DNA from: Pseudomonadota bacterium
Lineage (GTDB): Bacteria > Pseudomonadota > Gammaproteobacteria > Steroidobacterales > Steroidobacteraceae
Assembly (NCBI GenBank): GCA_026398735.1
Contig: JAPLSH010000017.1
Span: forward strand, 8,062-58,330
DNA: 50,269 nt
Reading direction: 5' to 3'
In this document: in pieces, positions 8,523 to 16,839 of the stretch
Numbering within the stretch: position 1 is the first letter of the stretch
Layout: every line of letters starts with the position of its first letter
Program-made: the position numbers and the translations under genes
Notes under the pieces: generated by a model
Databases searched by the model: none
Told to the model about the DNA's origin: nothing
What the model saw: only the letters and a program-made list of their open reading frames with translations

Positions 8523-9296
8523 ATGCATGCCTCCATGACAGAGCCCGCTGCCCCCCAAGTCGATTTCGCCCTCCCGGCACAGCTGGCACGCGTCTCACGC
8601 GAGGCTGCTCTCACCGAGCTCGCCGGTGGCATTGCCCACGAGATCAACCAACCCCTGTCGGCCATCGCCACCTATGCCCAAGCCTGCGTTCGCATGCTGG
8701 CGGGCCCGGCGCCGGATCTGCAGGAGATCCAGGCGGCGTTGCAACAGATCACTGACCAAGCACTGCGCGCCGGCGATGCCATCCGCAGCGTGCGCCATCA
8801 GGTCGGCAGCAAGCCGTCGCAACGCGATGCGGCTAATCTCAACGATTTGGTAGCCGGCGTCGCCCTGCTGATCACACCGGAACTGCAGCGCGAGCGTTTG
8901 GGTCTGGTGCTGGAATTGGAAACAGACTTGCAGCAAGTGCATGTCAATCGACTCGGCGTGCAGCAACTGTTGCTGGATCTGCTGCGCAATGCCGCCGATG
9001 CACTAGTGGATGCGCAGCACGGTGATCGCCAGATACAACTGGGCACGCGGCACGGCGACGGCGATACCGTAGAAGTATTTGTGCGCGATCGTGGTCATGG
9101 TGTGGCTGCGGAATTGCGCGAACGACTGTTTCATCCGTTCTTCAGCACCCGCAGAACAGGCGCCGGTCTGGGCTTGGCCATCGCCAAATCTCTCGCACGC
9201 TCACAGGGTGGTACGCTGCTGTATCGCCCCAACGCGCCCGCTGGCGCAGAGTTCTATCTCTCGCTGCCCGTCCATCACAAAGAGGTGCAGACATGA
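8523..9296 (+). CDS. Soluble sensor-less histidine kinase (FixL-type core)
   Basis: Cytoplasmic histidine kinase of about 257 residues with no membrane segment and no PAS, GAF or HAMP domain before the transmitter. The HisKA box GGIAHEINQPLSAI holds H39, followed by the N box LLLDLLRNAADAL, DRGHGV, LFHPFFSTR and the G2 loop GAGLGLAIAKS, so it should be catalytically competent. Only about 30 residues precede the H box, too few for a sensor domain. The start is uncertain between ATG 8523 and ATG 8535. Its stop overlaps the next gene (ATGA), so kinase and regulator form a pair; the input signal probably comes from another protein, possibly the hybrid kinase downstream. Confidence 0.88.
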   Translation: MHASMTEPAAPQVDFALPAQLARVSREAALTELAGGIAHEINQPLSAIATYAQACVRMLAGPAPDLQEIQAALQQITDQALRAGDAIRSVRHQVGSKPSQRDAANLNDLVAGVALLITPELQRERLGLVLELETDLQQVHVNRLGVQQLLLDLLRNAADALVDAQHGDRQIQLGTRHGDGDTVEVFVRDRGHGVAAELRERLFHPFFSTRRTGAGLGLAIAKSLARSQGGTLLYRPNAPAGAEFYLSLPVHHKEVQT

Positions 9297-9901
9297 AAAC
9301 AGCAGTTTCAACTGTCTTTGTTGTCGATGACGACTTGGCCGTGCGCTCCTCGCTGGGCATGTTGCTTCGCTCTGTGGGCTTGCCGGTGATGGGCTATTCC
9401 TCAGCCAGCGACTTTCTAACGCACTATGAGGTGCACCAACCCGGCTGCTTGGTACTGGATGTGCGCATGCCGGGGATGAGTGGCTTGGAACTGCAGCAAC
9501 AACTCAATCTCAAAGGCGCAATGATTCCCGTGATCTTCATCACCGGTCATGGCGATGTACCGATGGCTGTGGAGGCCATGCAGTTGGGTGCCTTCGATTT
9601 TGTGCAAAAGCCGTTTCGCGATCAGGAGCTGCTCGATCGCATTCAAAAGGCCTTGGCGCTAGATACCGACAACCGCAGCAAGCAGCAGCAGCACGACGTG
9701 CAGCGCAAGCGTCTGACGACGCTCACCCCACGCGAGCGTCAGGTGATGGACCTGATGACCAAAGGCCGGCCCAACAAACTCATGGCAGCGGACTTGAATC
9801 TGAGTCAGCGCACCATCGAGATTCACCGCGCCCACGTCATGGAGAAGATGCAAGCCAACTCGTTGGCACAGCTGGTTCGCATAGCTATCGACCTGGCTTA
9901 A
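9293..9901 (+). CDS. FixJ-like response regulator (REC + LuxR HTH)
   Basis: DNA-binding response regulator of 202 residues. The receiver has the acidic pocket VVDDD (12-14), phospho-acceptor D56 in LVLDVRMPG, the switch FITGHGD and the conserved lysine in FVQKPF. The C-terminal LuxR-type helix-turn-helix begins LTPRERQVMDLM and includes NLSQRTIEIHRAHVMEKM. The ATG overlaps the kinase stop by four bases, and the hybrid kinase starts 5 bp after its stop. Likely phosphorylated by the upstream kinase; targets unknown, but the divergent nitroreductase, the convergent cytochrome c and its own operon are candidates. Confidence 0.95.
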   Translation: MKTAVSTVFVVDDDLAVRSSLGMLLRSVGLPVMGYSSASDFLTHYEVHQPGCLVLDVRMPGMSGLELQQQLNLKGAMIPVIFITGHGDVPMAVEAMQLGAFDFVQKPFRDQELLDRIQKALALDTDNRSKQQQHDVQRKRLTTLTPRERQVMDLMTKGRPNKLMAADLNLSQRTIEIHRAHVMEKMQANSLAQLVRIAIDLA

Positions 9902-9906
9902 CAGCC

Positions 9907-11445
9907 ATGCTCTCCCTCAGCATGCTGGGCAGTGTCCTTGAATGGGCGCCGGACGCCATCGTCGTGATCGACGAAGCAGGCCACATTGTGTTTACCAATC
10001 GGCAGATGCATCTGTTGTTCGGTCACAGCGCCGACACGCTGAAGGGCAGCGACATAGAGATGCTGCTGCCGAAGCGCTTTCGTGATGGCCATCAACAGCA
10101 TCGCCAACGCTATGCAGCCAAGGGTGCTCGCGTACGACCGATGGGTTCGGGCATGGATCTGTTTGGCCTGCGCGCCGATGGCACCGAGTTCCCTATCGAA
10201 ATCAGCCTAAGCCCCATCCACGAAGACGGCCGTTTGCTAGTGGCCGCCGCAATACGCGACGTCAGCGCGCGCATTGCGGCAGAGAAACAAGTGCAGGAAG
10301 CGCACAAGGCAGCTGATCGTGCCGCCAGCACCAAGAGCCGCTTTTTGGCCACGGCCAGCCATGACCTGCGCCAACCCTTGCAATCGCTAGGCCTGCTCAA
10401 CGGCACGCTGCAGCGACTGGTCACCGATCCGATCGCACTTGAGGTGTTAGCTCAGCAGGCGCAATCGATCAACTCGATGGCGGGCCTGCTCAATACGCTG
10501 CTGGATATCAGCAAGCTTGAATCCGGTGCCATCCAGCCCCAGATGCGTGACTTTGCGCTGGATAGTCTGCTGATCGAATTGCAGCGTGAGTTTGCACCGC
10601 TGGCCGAAGCACGACACTTGGCGCTGCGCATTCAGATCTCTGTAGAGCAAGTGCACTCAGATCCGACACTGCTGGGCCAGATCCTGCGCAACCTGCTCAC
10701 CAACGCGATCAAGTTCACGCACACCGGACAGGTGATGCTGCGCTGCGAAACAGAAGGCGACAGCGTACGCCTGGAAGTGATTGACACTGGCGTGGGCATT
10801 GCGCCGGAGCACATCAGCGAAATTTGCGATGAGTTTTATCAAGTGGGCATCGAGGCGCAGCAATCGCGCGAGGGCTATGGCCTGGGCCTGAGCATCGTGC
10901 GACGACTGGCTACGCTGCTGCACACACGGTTGGACATTCACTCAACACTGGGCGCAGGTTCAACCTTTTCGGTGCGCCTGCCGCGTGTGCGCCGCCGGCG
11001 CACAGCGCCGCCCTATAGCCCAACCGCAGAGCCCACCCCTATCAACGAAACGGCACTGGGTACAGGGCAACGCATCCTGCTGGTCGAGGACGATGCCAGC
11101 GTGCGCGATGCCACGAGGTTGTTGTTAAAGATCTCCGGCTATGCGGTCACGGCCGTGACCAATGCAACTGAAGCCCTCGACCACGCGACACGCGAAGGCC
11201 TGCCCGACTTGCTGATTACCGACTACCACTTGGGGCGCGATAAAACCGGTGTGGAGCTGCTACATGCACTGCGCAGCCAAGCGGTAGTGCTGCCAGCCAT
11301 TGTGGTCAGCGGCGACACCTCACACGCCATGCGCGACATTGCACGCTTGGATGCGCTGCATTTGCTATCCAAACCGGTCGATGCCAACGCACTGCTCAAG
11401 GCCATCAGCGAGTTGCTGCACCCCAAGGGCGACGCTAAGGCGTAA
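9907..11445 (+). CDS. PAS-domain hybrid histidine kinase with C-terminal receiver
   Basis: Soluble 512-residue hybrid kinase with no membrane segment. Domains in order: PAS (about 8-120, VLEWAPDAIVVIDEAGHIVF, ending AAAIRDVSARIAA), short coiled coil, HisKA with H152 (FLATASHDLRQPLQSLGL), HATPase (RNLLTNAIKF, DTGVGIAP, YGLGLSIVRR), basic linker VRRRR, and a receiver (about 389-505) with acceptor D439 (LLITDYHLG) and K489 (LLSKPVD). The HDLRQPLQ H box is typical of the soluble hybrid kinases of the ErcS type that work with LuxR-type regulators. Third gene of the operon; it may be the sensor for the sensor-less pair. Its end overlaps the convergent cytochrome gene by 11 bp. Confidence 0.92.
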   Translation: MLSLSMLGSVLEWAPDAIVVIDEAGHIVFTNRQMHLLFGHSADTLKGSDIEMLLPKRFRDGHQQHRQRYAAKGARVRPMGSGMDLFGLRADGTEFPIEISLSPIHEDGRLLVAAAIRDVSARIAAEKQVQEAHKAADRAASTKSRFLATASHDLRQPLQSLGLLNGTLQRLVTDPIALEVLAQQAQSINSMAGLLNTLLDISKLESGAIQPQMRDFALDSLLIELQREFAPLAEARHLALRIQISVEQVHSDPTLLGQILRNLLTNAIKFTHTGQVMLRCETEGDSVRLEVIDTGVGIAPEHISEICDEFYQVGIEAQQSREGYGLGLSIVRRLATLLHTRLDIHSTLGAGSTFSVRLPRVRRRRTAPPYSPTAEPTPINETALGTGQRILLVEDDASVRDATRLLLKISGYAVTAVTNATEALDHATREGLPDLLITDYHLGRDKTGVELLHALRSQAVVLPAIVVSGDTSHAMRDIARLDALHLLSKPVDANALLKAISELLHPKGDAKA

Positions 11446-12106
11446 CGACGCGGCGCGGCGGGTCCAGTCGCGCCAAGTAGTCGGCAAGACCTGTCAGCTC
11501 TGCCACACCAAGTTTGTCGAGCAGTTGCGGATGCGGCGGTGGCATGTTGGGACGGCGCTGCTCAAGGGTGTCGTGCAATTGCCGCAGTAAATAGCGGTAA
11601 TGCTGCCCCGCTAGCCGCGGCACCAAACTGACCCCATTACCCTCGCCGTCTGCGCCGTGACAGCCGATGCAATCGCGGCCGTAAATACTGCGACCGGTCT
11701 CCAGTTGCTTGCCATCACCCAGACCCGTGCGGCCGGTGTCGCGCCGCTGCACGCTGATAAACGCCGCCACATCGGCGATGTCACGCGGGCCGGTGAGCGC
11801 ATGGCTGGCGGCCACCGTTTCCATTTGCGGATCCCAACGCTCGGCATGCCGGTAATCGACCAACTGCTTGGCGATGACGCGCTGATGCTGCGCAGCGATG
11901 ACGGGGATGTCGCCACCAGGCTTGCCGTTGCCGTCCTGACCGTGACAGGCAATGCAGTTCTTGAACAGTTGTTCGCCGCGAACAGCGCTGCCGGTCTCGC
12001 GCAGCACGCTGCGCAATTCCTGACTGGCAGTAGGCGGATCGGCGGCAGGGGCTGTGGCCGAAACGGCCAACAGAACCGAGGTAAGAGCGATCAGGCGCAT
12101 GTTCAT
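11435..12106 (-). CDS. Periplasmic dihaem cytochrome c (c4-like)
   Basis: Secreted electron carrier of 223 residues. It starts with a Sec signal (MNMRLIALTSVLLAVSATAPA) with likely cleavage near residue 22, then has two tandem cytochrome c domains with haem sites CIACH (51-55) and CIGCH (146-150). Methionines after each site (QMETVAAS and the MPPPHP region) are plausible axial ligands, as in cytochrome c4. Such proteins pass electrons to terminal oxidases or accept them from periplasmic dehydrogenases. It converges on the hybrid kinase gene with an 11-bp overlap of coding ends. No oxidase or dehydrogenase gene is nearby, so its partner is unknown. Confidence 0.9.
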   Translation of the reverse strand: MNMRLIALTSVLLAVSATAPAADPPTASQELRSVLRETGSAVRGEQLFKNCIACHGQDGNGKPGGDIPVIAAQHQRVIAKQLVDYRHAERWDPQMETVAASHALTGPRDIADVAAFISVQRRDTGRTGLGDGKQLETGRSIYGRDCIGCHGADGEGNGVSLVPRLAGQHYRYLLRQLHDTLEQRRPNMPPPHPQLLDKLGVAELTGLADYLARLDPPRRVVTP

Positions 12107-12168
12107 GCGACCGATTATCGATGCGGCCCCACGGCCAAGGCATCCGTAGTAGCCCTTAGTGAAAAGTA

Positions 12169-12242
12169 TCGGGGCAGAGGGATTCGAACCCCCGACCCTC
12201 TGCTCCCAAAGCAGATGCGCTACCAGACTGCGCCATGCCCCG
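12169..12242 (-). tRNA. tRNA-Pro (UGG), CCA not encoded
   Basis: 74 nt. Acceptor arms CGGGGCA/TGCCCCG pair perfectly and the anticodon loop TTTGGGA gives UGG, reading CCA/CCG codons. The three bases after discriminator A are TAC, so the CCA end must be added enzymatically, unlike the four tRNAs near tig. It lies just downstream of cysS on the same strand. Confidence 0.96.
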
Positions 12243-12298
12243 ATTGATGATCGGCTCGAAGCCGATGGTGGATGATACGGTGCTGAGCGCTGTAATGC

Positions 12299-13705
12299 CT
12301 AGCGACGTCGCCAAACAGTTATACCGCCGGGTTGGTCTTCGAGCAGCACACCCAACTCGGCCAGTTCGTCACGCAAGCGGTCTGACTCGGCAAAATCGCG
12401 TGCTTTACGTGCCGCGAGCCGCGCATCGACCCGCGTTTGGATGTCGGCATCGCTGTGCCCCTCGCTGCAATCGCCCTCACCCGGCAGACTGGCGCGGCAC
12501 CAGACTTCAGGCTGCAACTGCAGTACGCCCAACGGCTGCGCTAGCTCTGCCAGCACTGCAGCCAGGCTTGCGGCCTCGTCAGCGCGACCGGCCGCGCGGC
12601 AGGTGTTGATCTCGCGTGCCAGCATCTGCAGCACAGCCAGCGCTTCGGGCGTGTTGAAGTCTTCGTCCATCGCCGTGGCAAAGCGCGCGTGCCAGGGTGT
12701 GGCGACGGGGGCGGCCACAACAGGCAAGCCGCGCAGCGTCAGATAAAGACGCCCCAACGCAGCATCGGCCTGCTGCAACTGCTCCAGCGAATAGTTGATG
12801 GGGCCGCGATAGTGACTGCCCAGCAGAAAAAAGCGCAGTACTTCGGGATGACGAAGACGCGGCAGGATCTCGCGCACGGTGAAGAAGTTGCCCAGAGACT
12901 TGGACATCTTCTCGTCATCCACATTCACAAAGCCGTTGTGCATCCAGTAATTGACGAAGCGATGGCCGGTGGCTCCGCAGGACTGGGCAATTTCGTTTTC
13001 GTGATGCGGGAACTTCAAATCCATGCCGCCGCCGTGGATATCGAAGTGATCCCCCAGCAACGCAGTGGACATAGCGGAGCACTCGATATGCCAGCCAGGG
13101 CGACCATCGCCCCACGGCGAGGGCCAACTGGGCTCACCGGGCTTGGCCCGCTTCCACAACACAAAGTCCAGCGGATCACGCTTGGACTCTTCGACATCGA
13201 CGCGTGCGCCGGCACGCAGATCCGCAGTGTTTTTGCCTGACAAGGCGCCATAGCCTTGGAAACTGGCCACCGCATACAGCACATCGCCGCTGCTGGCCAC
13301 ATAGGCATGCTCGCGCTCGATGAGCCTTTGAATCATGGCGATGATCTGCGGCACATAGGCAGTGGCACGCGGCTCGTGATCCGGGCGCTCGATGCCCAGT
13401 TGCGCGCCGTCTTCGTCCATTGCCGCAATAAAGCGCGACGTCAACGCATCGATGGGCTCGTGATTGGCCGCAGCGCGCTGGATGATCTTGTCGTCGATGT
13501 CGGTGATGTTGCGCACGAAGGTAACCGCATACCCACTGGCACGTAGCCAGCGACGCACCACATCAAACACCACCATCATGCGCATATGGCCCAGATGGCA
13601 GTAGTCGTACACGGTGATACCGCAGACATACATGCGCACCTGGCCCGGCACCATCGGAATAAATTGCTCTACCTTGCCGGTGAGCGAGTTGTGAAGACGC
13701 AGCAT
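12299..13705 (-). CDS. cysS: Cysteinyl-tRNA synthetase
   Basis: Class I synthetase charging tRNA-Cys in the cytoplasm; 468 residues, close to E. coli (461). The catalytic domain shows zinc ligand C28 in [15 protein letters not shown], the HIGH-type motif HLGH (37-40), zinc-site residues in HIECSAMS and [18 protein letters not shown], and KMSKSLGNF (near 266-274). The ATG at 13705 gives the family start [10 protein letters not shown]. In Pseudomonas cysS is followed by the tRNA-tig block; here tRNA-Pro, a cytochrome, a signalling operon and a nitroreductase intervene. Confidence 0.98.
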   Translation of the reverse strand: MLRLHNSLTGKVEQFIPMVPGQVRMYVCGITVYDYCHLGHMRMMVVFDVVRRWLRASGYAVTFVRNITDIDDKIIQRAAANHEPIDALTSRFIAAMDEDGAQLGIERPDHEPRATAYVPQIIAMIQRLIEREHAYVASSGDVLYAVASFQGYGALSGKNTADLRAGARVDVEESKRDPLDFVLWKRAKPGEPSWPSPWGDGRPGWHIECSAMSTALLGDHFDIHGGGMDLKFPHHENEIAQSCGATGHRFVNYWMHNGFVNVDDEKMSKSLGNFFTVREILPRLRHPEVLRFFLLGSHYRGPINYSLEQLQQADAALGRLYLTLRGLPVVAAPVATPWHARFATAMDEDFNTPEALAVLQMLAREINTCRAAGRADEAASLAAVLAELAQPLGVLQLQPEVWCRASLPGEGDCSEGHSDADIQTRVDARLAARKARDFAESDRLRDELAELGVLLEDQPGGITVWRRR

Positions 13706-13714
13706 GGCGCGATT

Positions 13715-15097
13715 CTACGTGAATCGTTGCAGGCGCTGGCGCGCCACATCTGCGGCAAAGGCGCGCAGCAAGGGGCCCAGCTCCGGGCCTTGCAGTCGCC
13801 CGGTCAGCGCCGCACGCAACGGCTTAAACAGTGCCGGACCCTTGGCACCGGTGGCCGCCTTGGCAGCATCGGCAATGGCTTTGAAGTCCTGCGGATGCAA
13901 GGCAGCAGCAGCCGCAGCAGCGGCAAACAAGCCCGCCGGCGCAGTGGCAATCGCAGCCTGTGCATCCGCATCGGCCTCGGGTGCCTCCCCAAAAGCCACC
14001 TGTACCCAGAACGCAGCTTCGTGCGGACGCAGCACGTTGGGCAGCACCGCAGCCACGAAGGCATCACGCTGCGAATCAGGCAGATCGGCAGGTAACTGCG
14101 GACCCATCCACACCGCAGCCTGCTCGGCGGTGAGCGCGGTTAGCGCTTCACGCTGCCAATGCAGCAACTGCGCCGGATCAAACTGCGCAGGCGCACGCTG
14201 TAGATGCGCAGGGCCGAAGGCGCGTGCCATTGCATCGGCACCCAGCAGCGCAGCTTCGGTGCTGGAGTGCCCAAGCCGGAACAGCAGATTGGTGACAGCG
14301 GCAGGCACAAAGCCTTCTTCGCGCAGCTGCCGCAAGGAGGCAGCGCCGTGTCGCTTGGAGAGCGGCGAACCATCAGGACCGGTCAGCAGTGCCAGATGGC
14401 CATAGCGCGGCGGTGTGCGCCCCAGAGCCTGCAGAATGAGCACCTGACGCGGCGTGTTGGACAGATGATCATCGCCACGCAGCGCGTGCGTGACGCCCGA
14501 ATCAGCATCATCGACAGCATTGCAGAAAAAGAACGCCGGACTGCCATCGGCGCGGCGCAGCACAAAATCACCCAGCTCGGTTACCGGCACATTGCGCGGT
14601 CCATGCACCAGGTCATCAAACTGAACGCTGCCCTGCTGCGGCACCGCAAAGCGCACGGTGGCCGGCTCGCCCGCCGCCAAACGCGTGGCGCGCTGCTCGG
14701 CAGACAGGTGCCGGCAGGTGCCGGAATAGCGCGGCGGCAGGCCGGCGGCCAACTGCGCGCGACGGCCGGCTTCGAGTTGTTCAGTAGTGCAAAAGCACGG
14801 ATAGGCGCTGTTGCTGGCAAGCAGCTCGCCCAACAGCTGGTTGTAGCGCTCGTAGCGCTGCGACTGGCGCAGCGGCTGCTCATCCCAGCTCAGGCCCAGC
14901 CAGTGCAAGTCGGCCACCAAGGCCGCCACATGAGTCTCTTGGCTGCGTGCGGCATCGCTGTCTTCGATGCGCAGCAGGAAGCGTCCGCCGTGGTGACGGG
15001 CCCACAGGGCGTTGAACAGCGCAGTGCGCACATTGCCCAGGTGCAGCTCACCGGAGGGGCTGGGCGCGAAACGGGTGACGACGATCGGGTCTGACAT
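13715..15097 (-). CDS. gltX: Glutamyl-tRNA synthetase
   Basis: Class I synthetase charging tRNA-Glu; 460 residues with a full C-terminal anticodon-binding domain, so it is not the short GluQ-RS. Signatures are FAPSPSGELHLGNVRTALF (HIGH region), RIEDSD, YSGTCRHL, FDDLVHGPR, RGDDHLSNTPRQ and LSKRHGAASL (KMSKS equivalent). The ATG at 15097 opens MSDPIVVTRFAPS. The C-terminal half is very alanine-rich. It ends 9 bp from the cysS start and occupies the place of glnS in the Pseudomonas lpxH-ppiB-glnS-cysS order. Whether it is discriminating or also misacylates tRNA-Gln cannot be told from motifs alone. Confidence 0.95.
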   Translation of the reverse strand: MSDPIVVTRFAPSPSGELHLGNVRTALFNALWARHHGGRFLLRIEDSDAARSQETHVAALVADLHWLGLSWDEQPLRQSQRYERYNQLLGELLASNSAYPCFCTTEQLEAGRRAQLAAGLPPRYSGTCRHLSAEQRATRLAAGEPATVRFAVPQQGSVQFDDLVHGPRNVPVTELGDFVLRRADGSPAFFFCNAVDDADSGVTHALRGDDHLSNTPRQVLILQALGRTPPRYGHLALLTGPDGSPLSKRHGAASLRQLREEGFVPAAVTNLLFRLGHSSTEAALLGADAMARAFGPAHLQRAPAQFDPAQLLHWQREALTALTAEQAAVWMGPQLPADLPDSQRDAFVAAVLPNVLRPHEAAFWVQVAFGEAPEADADAQAAIATAPAGLFAAAAAAAALHPQDFKAIADAAKAATGAKGPALFKPLRAALTGRLQGPELGPLLRAFAADVARQRLQRFT

Positions 15098-15118
15098 CCC
15101 TACAATGTTACTCGAACC

Positions 15119-15856
15119 ATGCCCACCTCCCCCTGCCTGTTCGTGTCGGACCTGCACCTGGATGCCGCCCTGCCGGCTGCCGTGTCGCAGTTCATTGCCT
15201 TTTTGCAGGGCCCGGCGCGCAATGCGGCAGCGCTATACATCGTCGGCGACCTGTTCGAATCCTGGGTCGGGGATGACGATCTGGATTTCACACGCGAGCG
15301 GGTGTGCGTGGCCCTACGCGAATTAACCAGCGCGGGCGTGCCGTGTTTTGTGGTGCGCGGCAACCGCGACTTTCTGTTGGGCGATGCCTTTGCGCGTCGC
15401 ACCAACATTCATCTGTTGCCCGATCCGGTGCTGGTGGAATTCGGCGCTGTAAAGCTGTGTCTGCTGCACGGCGATCTGCTGTGTACCGACGATCACAACT
15501 ATCAGTCGCTGCGCACCGTCGTGCGCGATCCGCAATGGCAGAAGCACTTCCTGGCGCTGGATCTGCCCACACGGCGCGCGCTGGCCGGTGCAGCACGGCG
15601 CGGCAGCCAAGCGCACATGGACCGTTCCAAGTATCAGATCATGGACGTGAACCCTGCGGCGGTGATCACGACGTTTCGCGCCACCGGCACCAAATTGATG
15701 GTGCACGGGCACACGCACCGACCGGCAACGCATACCCACATGGTCGATGGCGATGCGGCCATCCGCATTGTGCTGGGCGATTGGTACACGCAGGGCAGTT
15801 GTCTGCGCGTGGAAGCCGACGGTCGTTACGAGCTGATGTCGCTGCCGCGCAGCTGA
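15119..15856 (+). CDS. lpxH: UDP-2,3-diacylglucosamine hydrolase, lipid A synthesis
   Basis: Peripheral inner-membrane metallophosphoesterase that cleaves UDP-2,3-diacylglucosamine to lipid X and UMP, the fourth step of lipid A assembly. The 245-residue protein contains the metal-binding series DLHLD, GDLFESW, GNRDF, LHGDLL and HGHTHRP. Its ATG is 21 bp from the opposed gltX start; TACAAT at 15101-15106 is a possible -10 element and no ribosome site is obvious. Its last 31 bp overlap the convergent oppF gene. Confidence 0.97.
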   Translation: MPTSPCLFVSDLHLDAALPAAVSQFIAFLQGPARNAAALYIVGDLFESWVGDDDLDFTRERVCVALRELTSAGVPCFVVRGNRDFLLGDAFARRTNIHLLPDPVLVEFGAVKLCLLHGDLLCTDDHNYQSLRTVVRDPQWQKHFLALDLPTRRALAGAARRGSQAHMDRSKYQIMDVNPAAVITTFRATGTKLMVHGHTHRPATHTHMVDGDAAIRIVLGDWYTQGSCLRVEADGRYELMSLPRS

Positions 15857-16839
15857 AGCGCCGGTTCCCCGGCCCGGTGACAGGCCACTTGCACTTCTCC
15901 TACTTGTCGCAGCAGCGGTGTCTGCGCGCACTGCGGCTGCACAAACGCACAGCGCGCTGCAAACACACAGCCGCTCGCTGACGGCCGTGACAGCGGCGCG
16001 CCCACGGCTAGCTGCCGGCGCCGCGCACGCGATGCGGCGGCCGCACGCGGATCTGCGGGTAGCGACGCGGCCAGCAAAGTCTGGGTATAGGGATGCAATG
16101 GCGCATTGAACAGCGCCGCTGTGGGGCCCTGCTCCATGACTTTGCCGCGATACAACACCAAGGTGCGTTCGCAAAGAAAACGCACGGCCGCCAGATCGTG
16201 TGCGATGAACAGCAAGGCCACACCGGCCTGCTCGCGTTGCTGCGCCAGCAGCTGCAGCACCTGCAGCCTTATAGGCAGATCCAGCGCCGACACCGGCTCG
16301 TCGCACACCAGCAGCGCCGGCTGCGCCAACAAAGCACGGGCGATGCCGATGCGTTGTGCCTGCCCACCAGAGAACTGATGCGGCCAGCGCTGCAGCGCGC
16401 TGGCATCCAAACCCACCTGCTGCAAGGCCTGCAACGCACGCGCGTTGCGTGCCGCTGCAGTTAACTGCGGTTCGAACACGCGCAGCGGCTGCGAGAGGAT
16501 TTGCTCGATGCGCATGCGCGGATCAAGACTGGCCAGGGGATCCTGGAAGATCATCTGCAGGTCGCGCCGTTTTGCGCGCAGCTCTTGGCTGCTGAGAATG
16601 GCCAAGTCTTCACCGCGCAGCAGCACCTGCCCTGCGCTGAGCGCTTCAAGACGCAACAGCGCCCGCGCCAGTGTCGACTTGCCACTGCCAGACTCGCCCA
16701 CTACCGCCAAGGCCTCGCCTCGATCCAACAGCAGGCTTACACCTTGCAACGCGGCCTGAGGTGGGCCCGGCCGCAGCAACCCGGGACTGCGGTAATGCAC
16801 CGCAAGATCTCGCGCTTCGAGTAACAACGGCCCGCTCAT
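15826..16839 (-). CDS. oppF: Oligopeptide ABC transporter ATPase (OppF/DppF type)
   Basis: Second ATPase subunit of a peptide importer. The 337-residue protein has Walker A GESGSGKST (K54), Q loop MIFQDPLASLDP, signature FSGGQAQRIGIARAL, Walker B LLVCDEPVSALD and switch IAHDLAAV. The C-terminal oligopeptide-binding extension is present (GCVFAARCAFVQPQCAQ), absent from its partner. Its ATG overlaps the oppD stop (ATGA). The last 31 bp overlap lpxH on the other strand. It closes the coupled run that begins with the kinase gene. Confidence 0.95.
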   Translation of the reverse strand: MSGPLLLEARDLAVHYRSPGLLRPGPPQAALQGVSLLLDRGEALAVVGESGSGKSTLARALLRLEALSAGQVLLRGEDLAILSSQELRAKRRDLQMIFQDPLASLDPRMRIEQILSQPLRVFEPQLTAAARNARALQALQQVGLDASALQRWPHQFSGGQAQRIGIARALLAQPALLVCDEPVSALDLPIRLQVLQLLAQQREQAGVALLFIAHDLAAVRFLCERTLVLYRGKVMEQGPTAALFNAPLHPYTQTLLAASLPADPRAAAASRARRRQLAVGAPLSRPSASGCVFAARCAFVQPQCAQTPLLRQVGEVQVACHRAGEPALQLRGSDISS

